A stretch of DNA of 5,630 nt. Source: Caulobacteraceae bacterium (lineage in GTDB: Bacteria; Pseudomonadota; Alphaproteobacteria; Caulobacterales; Caulobacteraceae). Shown piece after piece: positions 1 through 5,630 of this stretch. The position numbers and the translations under genes are program-made. The stretch is taken from assembly GCA_947479185.1 (NCBI GenBank), contig CANJYY010000198.1, forward strand, positions 1-5,630. The letters run 5' to 3'. The notes under the pieces are model-generated. The model worked only from the letters and a program-made list of their open reading frames with translations. It was not told the origin of the DNA and searched no databases. How positions within the stretch are numbered: the first letter of the stretch is position 1; each line of letters starts with the position of its first letter.

Positions 1-1755
1 GTCATCCCCGACGTCATCACCGTGCAGGAGCTGTCCAACCGGATGGCCGTGCGCGGCGTCGACATCATCAAGTTCCTGATGCGTCAGGGCGTGATGCTGA
101 AGATCAACGACGTGATCGACAACGACACCGCCGAGCTGGTGGCCACCGAATTCGGTCACACCGTCCGCCGCGTGTCGGAAGCCGACGTCGAAGAGGGCTT
201 CCTCGACGCCGAGGACCTCGATGACAACCAGACGGCCCGCGCGCCGGTCGTCACCGTCATGGGTCACGTCGACCACGGCAAGACCAGCCTTCTCGACGCC
301 CTGCGCGCCACCGACGTGGTGGCGGGCGAGGCCGGCGGCATCACCCAGCACATCGGCGCCTATCAGGTCCGCCTGAAGAGCGGCGATCGCGTCACCTTCC
401 TCGACACCCCGGGCCACGCGGCGTTCAGCGCCATGCGCGCCCGCGGCGCCAACATCACCGACATCGTCATCCTCGTGGTGGCGGCCGATGACGGCGTCAT
501 GCCGCAGACGATCGAAGCCATCCAGCACGCCAAGGCAGCCGGGGTTCCGATCATCGTGGCCGTCAACAAGATGGACAAGCCGGACGCCAATCCGACGCGG
601 GTCATCAACGAGCTGCTGCAGCACGAGATCGTCGTCGAAAGCCTCGGCGGTGAAACCCAGATCGTCGAAGTCTCCGCCAAGACCGGCGCCGGCCTGGACG
701 AACTGGTTGAACGGGTCCTGCTGCAGGCCGAACTGCTGGACCTCAAGGCCAACCCCGACCGTACGGCCGAGGGCGTGGTCATCGAGTCCAAGCTGGACAA
801 GGGTCGCGGCGCCGTCGCCACGGTCCTGGTCAAGCGCGGCACGCTCAAGCGCAGCGACATCGTCGTGGCCGGCGCGGCTTGGGGCAAGGTTCGCGCCCTG
901 CTCAACGAACGCGACGAGCAGCTGACCGAAGCCGGTCCCTCGACCCCGGTCGAGATCCTCGGCCTCGACGGCACGCCCGATCCCGGCGAGCCGTTCGCCG
1001 TGGTCGAGAGCGAGGCCCGCGCCCGCGAACTGACCGAGTACCGTGTCCGGTTGAAGCGCGAGCGGTCCGCCGCCAGCGGTCCGATGGCCGGCGCCTCGAT
1101 GGCCGACATGATGGCCAAGCTGCAGGACAAGCGGATCAGCGAACTGCCCCTGGTCATCAAGGGCGACGTTCAGGGTTCGGTCGAAGCGATCGTCAGCTCG
1201 CTGGAGAAGATCGGCACGGACGAAGTCCGCGCCCGCATCATCCTCTCCGGCGCCGGCGCGATCAGCGAAAGCGACGTGATGCTGGCCAAGGGCGCCGGCG
1301 CCCCGCTGCTCGGCTTCAACGTCCGCGCCTCGCGTCAGGCCCGTGACCTGGCCGTGCGTGAAGGCGTCGAGATCCGCTACTACTCGATCATCTACGACCT
1401 GCTGGACGACATCAAAGGCGTGCTCTCGGGCATGCTGGCGCCGATCCAGCGCGAAACCTTCCTCGGCAACGCCAAGGTGCTGCAGGCTTTCGACATCTCC
1501 AAGGTCGGCAAGGTCGCCGGCTGCCGGGTCCTCGAGGGCGTGGTCCGCAAGGGCGCCAAGGTCCGGATCGTCCGCGAGAACGTGGTCGTGCTGGAACTGG
1601 GCACCCTGCAGACCCTCAAGCGCTTCAAGGACGAAGTGCCCGAGGTCAACGCGGGCCAGGAATGCGGCATGGCTTTCGCCGGCTTCCAGGACATCCGCGA
1701 AGGCGACGAGATCGAGTGCTTCACCGTCGAAGAGGTCAAGCGCCAGCTGGCGTAG
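1..1755 (+). CDS. infB: Translation initiation factor IF-2 (3' part; 5' end outside window)
   Basis: IF-2 is the cytoplasmic GTPase that places initiator fMet-tRNA on the 30S subunit and promotes 50S joining. The frame is open from base 1 and gives 584 residues, so the start and the variable N-terminal region lie upstream; the GTG at 22 is internal. In order: an IF2_N-type segment (about residues 5-60); a G domain with G1 GHVDHGKT at 262-285, G2 GGITQHIGA at 334-360, G3 DTPGH at 403-417, G4 NKMD at 565-576 and G5 SAKTG at 673-687; a beta-barrel domain II ([20 protein letters not shown]); domain III beginning [17 protein letters not shown]; and the C-terminal fMet-tRNA-binding barrel ([19 protein letters not shown] to the end). 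All GTPase motifs are intact and there is no frameshift. It ends in TAG at 1753 and is followed by a strong terminator, so it is probably the last gene of its operon. Confidence 0.98.
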   Translation, partial: VIPDVITVQELSNRMAVRGVDIIKFLMRQGVMLKINDVIDNDTAELVATEFGHTVRRVSEADVEEGFLDAEDLDDNQTARAPVVTVMGHVDHGKTSLLDALRATDVVAGEAGGITQHIGAYQVRLKSGDRVTFLDTPGHAAFSAMRARGANITDIVILVVAADDGVMPQTIEAIQHAKAAGVPIIVAVNKMDKPDANPTRVINELLQHEIVVESLGGETQIVEVSAKTGAGLDELVERVLLQAELLDLKANPDRTAEGVVIESKLDKGRGAVATVLVKRGTLKRSDIVVAGAAWGKVRALLNERDEQLTEAGPSTPVEILGLDGTPDPGEPFAVVESEARARELTEYRVRLKRERSAASGPMAGASMADMMAKLQDKRISELPLVIKGDVQGSVEAIVSSLEKIGTDEVRARIILSGAGAISESDVMLAKGAGAPLLGFNVRASRQARDLAVREGVEIRYYSIIYDLLDDIKGVLSGMLAPIQRETFLGNAKVLQAFDISKVGKVAGCRVLEGVVRKGAKVRIVRENVVVLELGTLQTLKRFKDEVPEVNAGQECGMAFAGFQDIREGDEIECFTVEEVKRQLA

Positions 1756-1778
1756 GACTCTTCACCAGCGACATTGCG

Positions 1779-1814
1779 AAAGGCGCGGGGGGCAACCTCC
1801 GCGCCTTTTTCTTT
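1779..1814 (+). terminator. Intrinsic terminator after infB
   Basis: A 13-bp stem pairs 1779-1791 with 1796-1808 (left arm AAAGGCGCGGGGG, right arm CCTCCGCGCCTTT, one G-U pair). It is capped by a GCAA tetraloop (1792-1795) of the stable GNRA class. The right arm runs into a T-rich tract (TTTTTCTTT, 1806-1814). It lies 23 nt after the infB stop. The T-tract is on the + strand side only, so it should act mainly on rightward transcription. Confidence 0.92.
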
Positions 1815-1895
1815 GGGAGCTTTCGCCGGGGGCGCAGGCCTTGCCTTTTCGCGCCGCCTCCCGGAACAGTTGCCGCTACGGAACCGGAGCCTCCC

Positions 1896-2432
1896 ATGCG
1901 CAAGCCCGCCACGACCAAGGCCCTCTATGCCGGCTCGTTCGATCCGGTGACCCGCGGCCATCTGGACATCATCGCCAAGGCCCTGCTGACCTTCGACACG
2001 GTGCACGTCGCCGTCGGGGCCAATGTGCGCAAGACGCGGATGTTCGGGGTCGAGGAGAGCCGGCGGCTGATCGACCGGTCGATCCGCGAGCACTGGCCGG
2101 AGGCGGCGTCGGCGACCTCCGACCGGTTGTTCGACGGGGCGCTGGAGGTCGGCGAGTTCACCAACCAGAGCCTGCTGGCCTATGCCCGCGCTATCGGGGC
2201 GACGCACATCGTGCGCGGGCTGCGTGAGGCCAGCGACTTCAACGAGGAGTTCAATCTGCACGGCGTGGCCGAGCGGATCGACCCCTCGATCCAGATGGTT
2301 CACTTCATCTGCCAGGCGCCGTTCCTCCATGTCTCGTCGAGCACGGCCAGGGAACTGGAGGCGTTCGGCGAGACGATCGACTGGCTGGTGATGCCCTGCG
2401 TCGAGGCGGCCTTCGCGGCCCGGCGCGGCTGA
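1896..2432 (+). CDS. coaD: CoaD-family phosphopantetheine adenylyltransferase (divergent)
   Basis: CoaD transfers AMP from ATP to 4'-phosphopantetheine, the penultimate step of coenzyme A synthesis, as a cytoplasmic oligomer. The 178-residue product has the nucleotidyltransferase opening YAGSFDPVTRGH (residues 11-22, TxGH at 19-22), a basic segment NVRKTRMFGVEE (43-54), the IVRGLREASDF motif (105-115) with E117/E118, and VSSSTARELEAFG (146-158), matching the family SSSxVRE motif. The ATG at 1896 has CGGAG 6 nt upstream and puts the N-terminus at the usual distance from the FDP motif; the frame is open further upstream only as a shadow of infB. It is somewhat longer than the usual ~160 residues. 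The stretch before SSS (FICQAPFLHV) differs from the usual (F)MP/MA...FISSS form. It sits downstream of the infB terminator, so it needs its own promoter; none is convincing in 1815-1895. It could be the housekeeping enzyme or a paralog, so the symbol is family level. Confidence 0.85.
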   Translation: MRKPATTKALYAGSFDPVTRGHLDIIAKALLTFDTVHVAVGANVRKTRMFGVEESRRLIDRSIREHWPEAASATSDRLFDGALEVGEFTNQSLLAYARAIGATHIVRGLREASDFNEEFNLHGVAERIDPSIQMVHFICQAPFLHVSSSTARELEAFGETIDWLVMPCVEAAFAARRG

Positions 2433-2441
2433 CCCGCCCCA

Positions 2442-2466
2442 TTTCCGCCCCGGACTGTGCTAAAGA
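2442..2466 (+). promoter_or_regulatory. Candidate sigma-73-type promoter for the lipoprotein gene
   Basis: TTTCCGC (2442-2448) matches 5 of 7 positions of the Caulobacter housekeeping -35 consensus TTGACGS. GCTAAAGA (2459-2466) matches 6 of 8 of the -10 consensus GCTANAWC, with a 10-nt spacer. Transcription would start at or a few bases before the ATG at 2474, giving a leaderless or nearly leaderless mRNA. The -10 also overlaps a possible ribosome-binding AGAAGG (2464-2469). It is a consensus match by eye only. Confidence 0.35.
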
Positions 2467-2473
2467 AGGCTCC

Positions 2474-2998
2474 ATGATCCGCACGCTCGCCCTCCTCGCC
2501 CTCACGGTCGTCACCCTCGCCGGCTGCGCCACGGCCAGCCGGTTCGATGCGGCCGGCGACGTGCACAGCCTGCTCGTGGCCATCCGCGACAACGACCGCG
2601 CGGCGTTCGACCGCTATGTCGATCGCCCGGCCCTGAAGCAGAACCTCGAGGGCCGGGTGATGCGCGAGACGACCCGCGCCGACATGGACGACGGCGCCCG
2701 CGCCCTGGCGGCGCTGATCGCGCCCAACCTGGCCAACATCGCCGTCGAGGCGCTGATCCGGCCGGAGGTGTTCCGCGCCATCGCCAACTACTACGGCTAC
2801 ACGCCCGACAAGCCGCTGCCCGACCGGCTGGCGATCGGCGCGTCGCTGAAATACCTCGACGACGGCCGGGTCTGCGCGACGAAGAAGAAGGACGGGCCCT
2901 GCCTGCTCACCTTCACCAATGTCGAGGGAACCTGGAAGCTGTCCGGCTTCGAGGGCGACCTCGCCGACCTGCGCGGCCAGCGCCGCAAGACCCCGTAA
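2474..2998 (+). CDS. Small lipoprotein, DUF2939-like
   Basis: The 174-residue product starts with a signal peptide: MIRT, a hydrophobic core, and lipobox LAGC with Cys18 as the lipidated residue. Ala19 follows, not Asp, so under the Lol rule the mature protein is expected on the inner face of the outer membrane. The mature part begins with DVHSLLVAIRDNDRAAFDRYVD (residues 29-50) followed by RPALKQNLEG, and ends with LTFTNVEGTWKLSGFEGDL. This start (a pair of helices leading to a vD-pAL motif) and the WKL ending resemble the DUF2939 family as I remember it; no function is established for that family. Cys134 and Cys143 could form a disulfide. The ATG has AGAAGG 4 nt upstream, and the lipobox position supports this start. 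The next gene follows after 9 nt, suggesting an operon of two exported proteins. Family assignment is moderate; lipoprotein status is strong. Confidence 0.85.
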   Translation: MIRTLALLALTVVTLAGCATASRFDAAGDVHSLLVAIRDNDRAAFDRYVDRPALKQNLEGRVMRETTRADMDDGARALAALIAPNLANIAVEALIRPEVFRAIANYYGYTPDKPLPDRLAIGASLKYLDDGRVCATKKKDGPCLLTFTNVEGTWKLSGFEGDLADLRGQRRKTP

Positions 2999-3007
2999 GA
3001 GCTGCGC

Positions 3008-3571
3008 ATGACCCGCCCGTTCCGCACCGTCGCCCTGGCGGTCCTGATCCTGTCTCTCGCCGCGCCGGCCTTCGCCGCCCAGAAGCGCATGGTCACCTAT
3101 GACGCGGCCTCGCCGACGGCCCGGCGGCTGACCGGCGCGGGCCTGACCTTCGTGTTCACCAAGTCGCTGCTGCGCACGAAAATCTACGCGGTGCGCGCCA
3201 CGGCGGTGGCGGTCGGCGTCGTGCCCCGCCCCTCGACCGATGGCGACATCAACCGCAAGCTCGACGCCCTGATGGGCGCGGAGGCGAAAAGCGGCGCGCT
3301 CTACGAAATCGACCCGGAGGCGCAGGAAGGCCGGGTGATGATCACCGCCTTCTGCCCGGGCTCGTCGAAGGGCTGGCTGTCGATCGGCCCGGTCGGCACG
3401 CGCCGCGACCTGCGGGTGTTCGCGTTCGGCGACGATCCCGTGACCGGCGAGCCGCGCCTGTGCGGCGACATGCTGTTCACCTTCCATGGCGAATGGCGCA
3501 TGCCCGGCCCGCAGAACGCCGGCGTCACCGACCGGGTGTTCTCGCCCGATTACGGCCGTCCCGGCTCCTGA
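3008..3571 (+). CDS. Exported protein of unknown function
   Basis: I do not recognise the family. The 187-residue product has a classical Sec signal peptide: basic start (MTRPFR), hydrophobic core ALAVLILSLAAP, and an AFA|A signal peptidase I site after about residue 23. The mature ~164-residue protein is therefore expected in the periplasm. It has no further membrane segment. Its only two cysteines (Cys116 in AFCPGSS and Cys152 in RLCGDM) could form a disulfide. The segments GRVMITAFCPG, LRVFAFGDD and DMLFTFHGEWRMPG look beta-rich. The ATG is 9 nt after the lipoprotein stop, with AAGAG (2997-3001) overlapping that stop codon and 6 nt of spacing; together with the signal peptide this supports the start. 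Codon use matches its neighbours. Co-transcription with the lipoprotein gene suggests a shared envelope role, which is inference. Confidence 0.85.
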   Translation: MTRPFRTVALAVLILSLAAPAFAAQKRMVTYDAASPTARRLTGAGLTFVFTKSLLRTKIYAVRATAVAVGVVPRPSTDGDINRKLDALMGAEAKSGALYEIDPEAQEGRVMITAFCPGSSKGWLSIGPVGTRRDLRVFAFGDDPVTGEPRLCGDMLFTFHGEWRMPGPQNAGVTDRVFSPDYGRPGS

Positions 3572-3631
3572 GGGGCTTCTCCTCCTTCCCCGGACCAGCC
3601 TAGTCTTCCGCCAAACGGGCAGGGGAACGAC

Positions 3632-4432
3632 ATGGCCGACATCGACGCGCTGAAGGCCTATGAGCGCTTCACCTTCACCGACGGCCCCTACAGCCGCGAG
3701 GTGTTCCGCCGCGGGACCGGGCCCGCGGTGATCATCATGCACGAGATCCCCGGCCTGCATCCGCTGGTGGTCGACTACGCCGACCGCGTGGCCGCCGCCG
3801 GCATGACGGTGTTCCTGCCCAGCCTGTTCGGCGCGCCCGGCAAGCCGGTGACCAATGGCTACGCCATCGGCCAGATGTTCCTGAACATCTGTATCCGCCG
3901 CGAGTTCAACGCCTGGGCCAACGGCAAGTCCTCGGACATCGTCGACTGGCTGCGCGCGTTGGCCCGCAAGGTCCACGCCGAGTGCGGCGGGCCGGGCGTC
4001 GGGGCGCTGGGCATGTGTTTCACCGGCGGCTTCGCCCTGGCCATGATGACCGAGCCCTCGGTCATCGCCCCGGTGCTCAGCCAGCCGTCGCTGCCGCTGG
4101 GCAAGAAGGGCGCGCGGACCATCGACTGCTCGGCCGCCGAGATCCGCTGCGCCAAACAGCGCTTCCAGGACGAGGACCTCAGTCTGCTGGGCCTGGCCTT
4201 CCACGGCGACCCCTTCGTTCCGCCGGGCCGGTTCGAGATGCTCAAGGAGACCTTCGGCGACCGCTTCGAGGCGATCGAGCTGAAGCAGGAGGACGCGCAG
4301 CAGGGCACCGGCGTCCCCGGCCACTCGGTGCTGACCATCCATCTGGCCAACCGCGGGCCGACGAAGGTCGCCGAGGCGCGGACGATCAGCTTCTTCCGCC
4401 ACCGGCTCGGACTGGACAGCGCCCCCGCCTGA
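3632..4432 (+). CDS. Dienelactone hydrolase family protein
   Basis: The 266-residue product is an alpha/beta hydrolase of the dienelactone hydrolase type. An early strand [12 protein letters not shown] (residues 33-44) carries the HE(I)xG segment typical of the family. The nucleophile elbow is [13 protein letters not shown] (124-136) with Cys129 as the probable nucleophile, a cysteine as in dienelactone hydrolases rather than the serine of most esterases. The acid residue is likely Asp193 in FHGDPFVPP. The catalytic histidine is likely His230 (GHSVLTIH) or His236; I cannot settle which. No signal peptide is visible, so it is probably cytoplasmic. The ATG has AGGGGA (3621-3626) at a 5-nt spacing. 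The gene follows the exported-protein gene by 60 nt, which contains no clear terminator, so read-through is possible. The family hydrolyses lactones and esters, but the substrate cannot be read from sequence, and no aromatic-degradation genes are nearby. Confidence 0.9.
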   Translation: MADIDALKAYERFTFTDGPYSREVFRRGTGPAVIIMHEIPGLHPLVVDYADRVAAAGMTVFLPSLFGAPGKPVTNGYAIGQMFLNICIRREFNAWANGKSSDIVDWLRALARKVHAECGGPGVGALGMCFTGGFALAMMTEPSVIAPVLSQPSLPLGKKGARTIDCSAAEIRCAKQRFQDEDLSLLGLAFHGDPFVPPGRFEMLKETFGDRFEAIELKQEDAQQGTGVPGHSVLTIHLANRGPTKVAEARTISFFRHRLGLDSAPA

Positions 4433-4441
4433 GCCTAGAAG
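4413..4441 (+). promoter_or_regulatory. Candidate sigma-73-type promoter for rbfA-truB
   Basis: TGGACAG (4413-4419) matches 5 of 7 of the Caulobacter -35 consensus TTGACGS. CCTAGAAG (4434-4441) matches 6 of 8 of the -10 consensus GCTANAWC, with a 14-nt spacer, inside the 10-14 range of that consensus. The -35 lies in the last codons of the hydrolase gene and the -10 begins just after its stop. A start near 4448 would leave a leader of about 50 nt before rbfA. The position fits the need for a promoter independent of infB; the call is by eye. Confidence 0.4.
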
Positions 4442-4460
4442 CGCGCCCTTTCCGCTCATC

Positions 4461-4477
4461 CGGGGTTCGACCCCCCG
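4461..4477 (+). other. Hairpin resembling a tRNA T-arm in the rbfA leader
   Basis: CGGGG (4461-4465) pairs perfectly with CCCCG (4473-4477) around the 7-nt loop TTCGACC. This has the exact shape and consensus of a tRNA T-arm (5-bp stem closed by G-C, loop TTCRANY). No acceptor, D or anticodon arm accompanies it, and the upstream sequence is hydrolase coding sequence, so it is not a tRNA gene. It lies 21 nt before the rbfA start and lacks a T-tract, so it is not a good terminator. It may be chance in G+C-rich DNA or a leader structure. Confidence 0.4.
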
Positions 4478-4498
4478 CCGGGCGTCAGGATACAGCCA

Positions 4499-4969
4499 AT
4501 GTCACGCGCCTCCCCCCGCCACGGCAAGTCCCGTCACGCCGCCCCGTCCGGCCCCTCGCAGCGCCAGCTTCGCGCCGGCGAGCTGGTCCGCCATGCGCTG
4601 GTCGAAGCCCTGCGCGAGGAGCATCTCGCCGATCCGGCCCTGGCCGAGGTTTCGGTGACGGTCTCCGAAGTGCGCATGAGCAGCGACCTCAAACACGCCA
4701 TCTGTTTCGTCGAGCCGCTCGGCGCCGGTGTCACGGGCGCGGAGACCCAGACGGTGGTCAAGGCGCTGAACGGCGCGGCCAAGCTGCTGCGCGGCCGCGT
4801 CGGCCGGATCATCGACATGAAGTTCACGCCGGACCTGAAGTTCTTCCACGACGACAGCTTCGCCCACGCAGCGCGGATCGACCGCCTGTTCGACAATCCG
4901 CTGGTCCAGAAGGACCTGCACCCCGACGACGCGCCGGCCACGCTGGCCGACGACGACGGGGAGGGTTGA
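4499..4969 (+). CDS. rbfA: 30S ribosome-binding factor RbfA
   Basis: RbfA binds the immature 30S subunit and assists late 16S rRNA maturation, around the 5'-end helix and decoding region. The 156-residue product fits the family. A basic N-terminal extension (residues 1-22) precedes the KH-like core: [14 protein letters not shown] (25-38), [30 protein letters not shown] (45-74; split here by the [15 protein letters not shown] signature), then [19 protein letters not shown] (97-115) and [15 protein letters not shown] (117-131), which correspond to the family's R...L...P.L.F..D.S......I..L pattern. The tail (about 138-156) is acidic. The ATG at 4499 has AGGA (4487-4490) 8 nt upstream. Its TGA shares one base with the truB start. 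Gene order with truB is the standard one, but infB is not immediately upstream. Confidence 0.95.
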   Translation: MSRASPRHGKSRHAAPSGPSQRQLRAGELVRHALVEALREEHLADPALAEVSVTVSEVRMSSDLKHAICFVEPLGAGVTGAETQTVVKALNGAAKLLRGRVGRIIDMKFTPDLKFFHDDSFAHAARIDRLFDNPLVQKDLHPDDAPATLADDDGEG

Positions 4970-5630
4970 TGGCCCGCCGCAAGAAGGGCGAGGCCATTTC
5001 CGGCTGGGTCTGTCTCGACAAGCCGTACGACTTCGGTTCGACCCAGGCCGTGGGCAAGGTGCGCTGGCTGTACAACGCCCAGAAGGCCGGCCACGCCGGA
5101 ACGCTGGACCCGCTGGCCACCGGCGTGCTGCCGATCGCGCTGGGCGAGGCGACCAAGACCGTCCCGTTCATGATGGACGCCGACAAGGCCTACCGCTTCA
5201 CCCTCGAGTGGGGCCGTTCGACGACCACGCTCGACCGCGAGGGCGCGACCACCGCCGAGTCCGACGTGCGCCCGACCCGCGAGCAGGTCGAGGCCGCCCT
5301 CCCCGCCTTCATCGGCGAGATCCAGCAGGTTCCGCCCAACTACTCGGCGGTCAAGGTCGACGGCGAGCGCGCCTATGACCTGGCCCGCGCCGGCGAGGAC
5401 TTCGAGCTCAAGGCCCGAACGGTGACCATCCATTCGGCCCGCGTCAGCGCGGCGCCGGACGCCGACCACATCGAGATCGAGATCGAGTGTGGCAAGGGGA
5501 CCTACGTCCGCTCGATCGTCCGCGATCTGGCCGAAACGCTGGGCGCCTGCGCCCATGTCAGCCAGCTGCGCCGGACCCGCGTCGGGCCGTTCGGCGAGGA
5601 TCGTGCGATAACACTGGAAAATCTGGAAAA
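4969..5630 (+). CDS. truB: tRNA pseudouridine-55 synthase TruB (5' part; 3' end outside window)
   Basis: TruB converts uridine 55 in the T-loop of tRNAs to pseudouridine and also acts as a tRNA folding chaperone. 220 codons are present and the frame is open to the window edge; the family is usually about 300 residues, so the end, including any PUA-like C-terminal part, is missing. The N-terminus [17 protein letters not shown] (residues 12-28) leads to [25 protein letters not shown] (39-63), with catalytic Asp47 in GTLDP. Tyr75 in [10 protein letters not shown] is the conserved active-site tyrosine of the family. Further motifs are [22 protein letters not shown] (119-140) and [17 protein letters not shown] (172-187), the latter carrying the conserved GTYVR. 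The start ATG overlaps the rbfA stop in TGATG, with GAGGG (4961-4965) as ribosome-binding site, so translation is probably coupled to rbfA. Confidence 0.97.
   Translation, partial: MARRKKGEAISGWVCLDKPYDFGSTQAVGKVRWLYNAQKAGHAGTLDPLATGVLPIALGEATKTVPFMMDADKAYRFTLEWGRSTTTLDREGATTAESDVRPTREQVEAALPAFIGEIQQVPPNYSAVKVDGERAYDLARAGEDFELKARTVTIHSARVSAAPDADHIEIEIECGKGTYVRSIVRDLAETLGACAHVSQLRRTRVGPFGEDRAITLENLE

Noticed and set aside
1875..1882. GCTACGGA as a -10 element for the CoaD-like gene
   Set aside because: The match is limited to GCTA plus the free position, and no -35 is correctly spaced; the nearest TTGCC (1841) is about 27 nt away. A promoter is expected in this gap but I cannot place it.
1662..1895. 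Extension of the CoaD frame upstream to an ATG inside infB
   Set aside because: The added residues are the off-frame translation of infB and the terminator. The ATG at 1896 has a good Shine-Dalgarno sequence and gives the expected N-terminus.
1343..2227. A 294-codon + frame spanning the infB end and the coaD start
   Set aside because: It is the shifted frame of infB, running through the terminator into the shifted frame of coaD. It is rich in Ser, Arg and Ala and has no recognisable motif.
3570..3590. Possible terminator after the exported-protein gene (GAGG...CCTC)
   Set aside because: The stem is only about 4-5 bp and no T-tract follows.
3598..3606. -10-like GCCTAGTCT before the hydrolase gene
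   Set aside because: Only about 4 of 8 positions match GCTANAWC, and no reasonable -35 lies at the proper distance.
2300..4459. A 719-codon open frame on the - strand across four genes
   Set aside because: It is antisense to clearly recognisable + strand genes. Its protein is a low-complexity mix rich in Arg, Gly, Ala, Gln and His, typical of the mirror frame of high-G+C coding DNA.
4400..4490. A tRNA gene suggested by the GGTTCGA T-arm sequence
   Set aside because: There is no matching acceptor strand, D-arm or anticodon arm upstream, and much of the required space is the end of the hydrolase reading frame.

Overview
The window is a high-G+C stretch of alphaproteobacterial chromosome. The codons strongly favour G or C at the third position. 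Protein sequence style, especially TruB ([30 protein letters not shown]), points to the Caulobacterales (Caulobacter, Phenylobacterium or Brevundimonas type). That placement is inference from remembered family resemblance, not a database search. All supported genes lie on the + strand.

Layout: (1) 1-1755, the 3' part of infB (translation initiation factor IF-2), closed by a very clear intrinsic terminator at 1779-1814. (2) 1896-2432, a CoaD-family phosphopantetheine adenylyltransferase. (3) 2474-2998, a small lipoprotein that looks like DUF2939. (4) 3008-3571, an unrecognised exported protein only 9 nt downstream of the lipoprotein, probably in the same operon. (5) 3632-4432, a dienelactone hydrolase family protein. 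(6) 4499-4969, rbfA (30S maturation factor). (7) 4969-5630, the 5' part of truB (tRNA pseudouridine-55 synthase), overlapping rbfA by one base. The window cuts both infB and truB.

The frame of the region is the conserved bacterial translation cluster (nusA-rimP-infB-rbfA-truB). Here infB is separated from rbfA-truB by about 2.7 kb holding four genes not involved in translation, and the infB transcript appears to end before them. rbfA-truB therefore probably has its own promoter; a candidate lies at 4413-4441, across the end of the hydrolase gene. A second candidate promoter before the lipoprotein gene would give a leaderless or nearly leaderless mRNA.

I see no mobile element, CRISPR array, functional tRNA/rRNA gene or phage signature, and no undescribed system. 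The points most worth a second look are the split of the translation cluster, the divergent C-terminal half of the CoaD-like protein, the lipoprotein/exported-protein pair of unknown function, and a tRNA T-arm look-alike hairpin in the rbfA leader.
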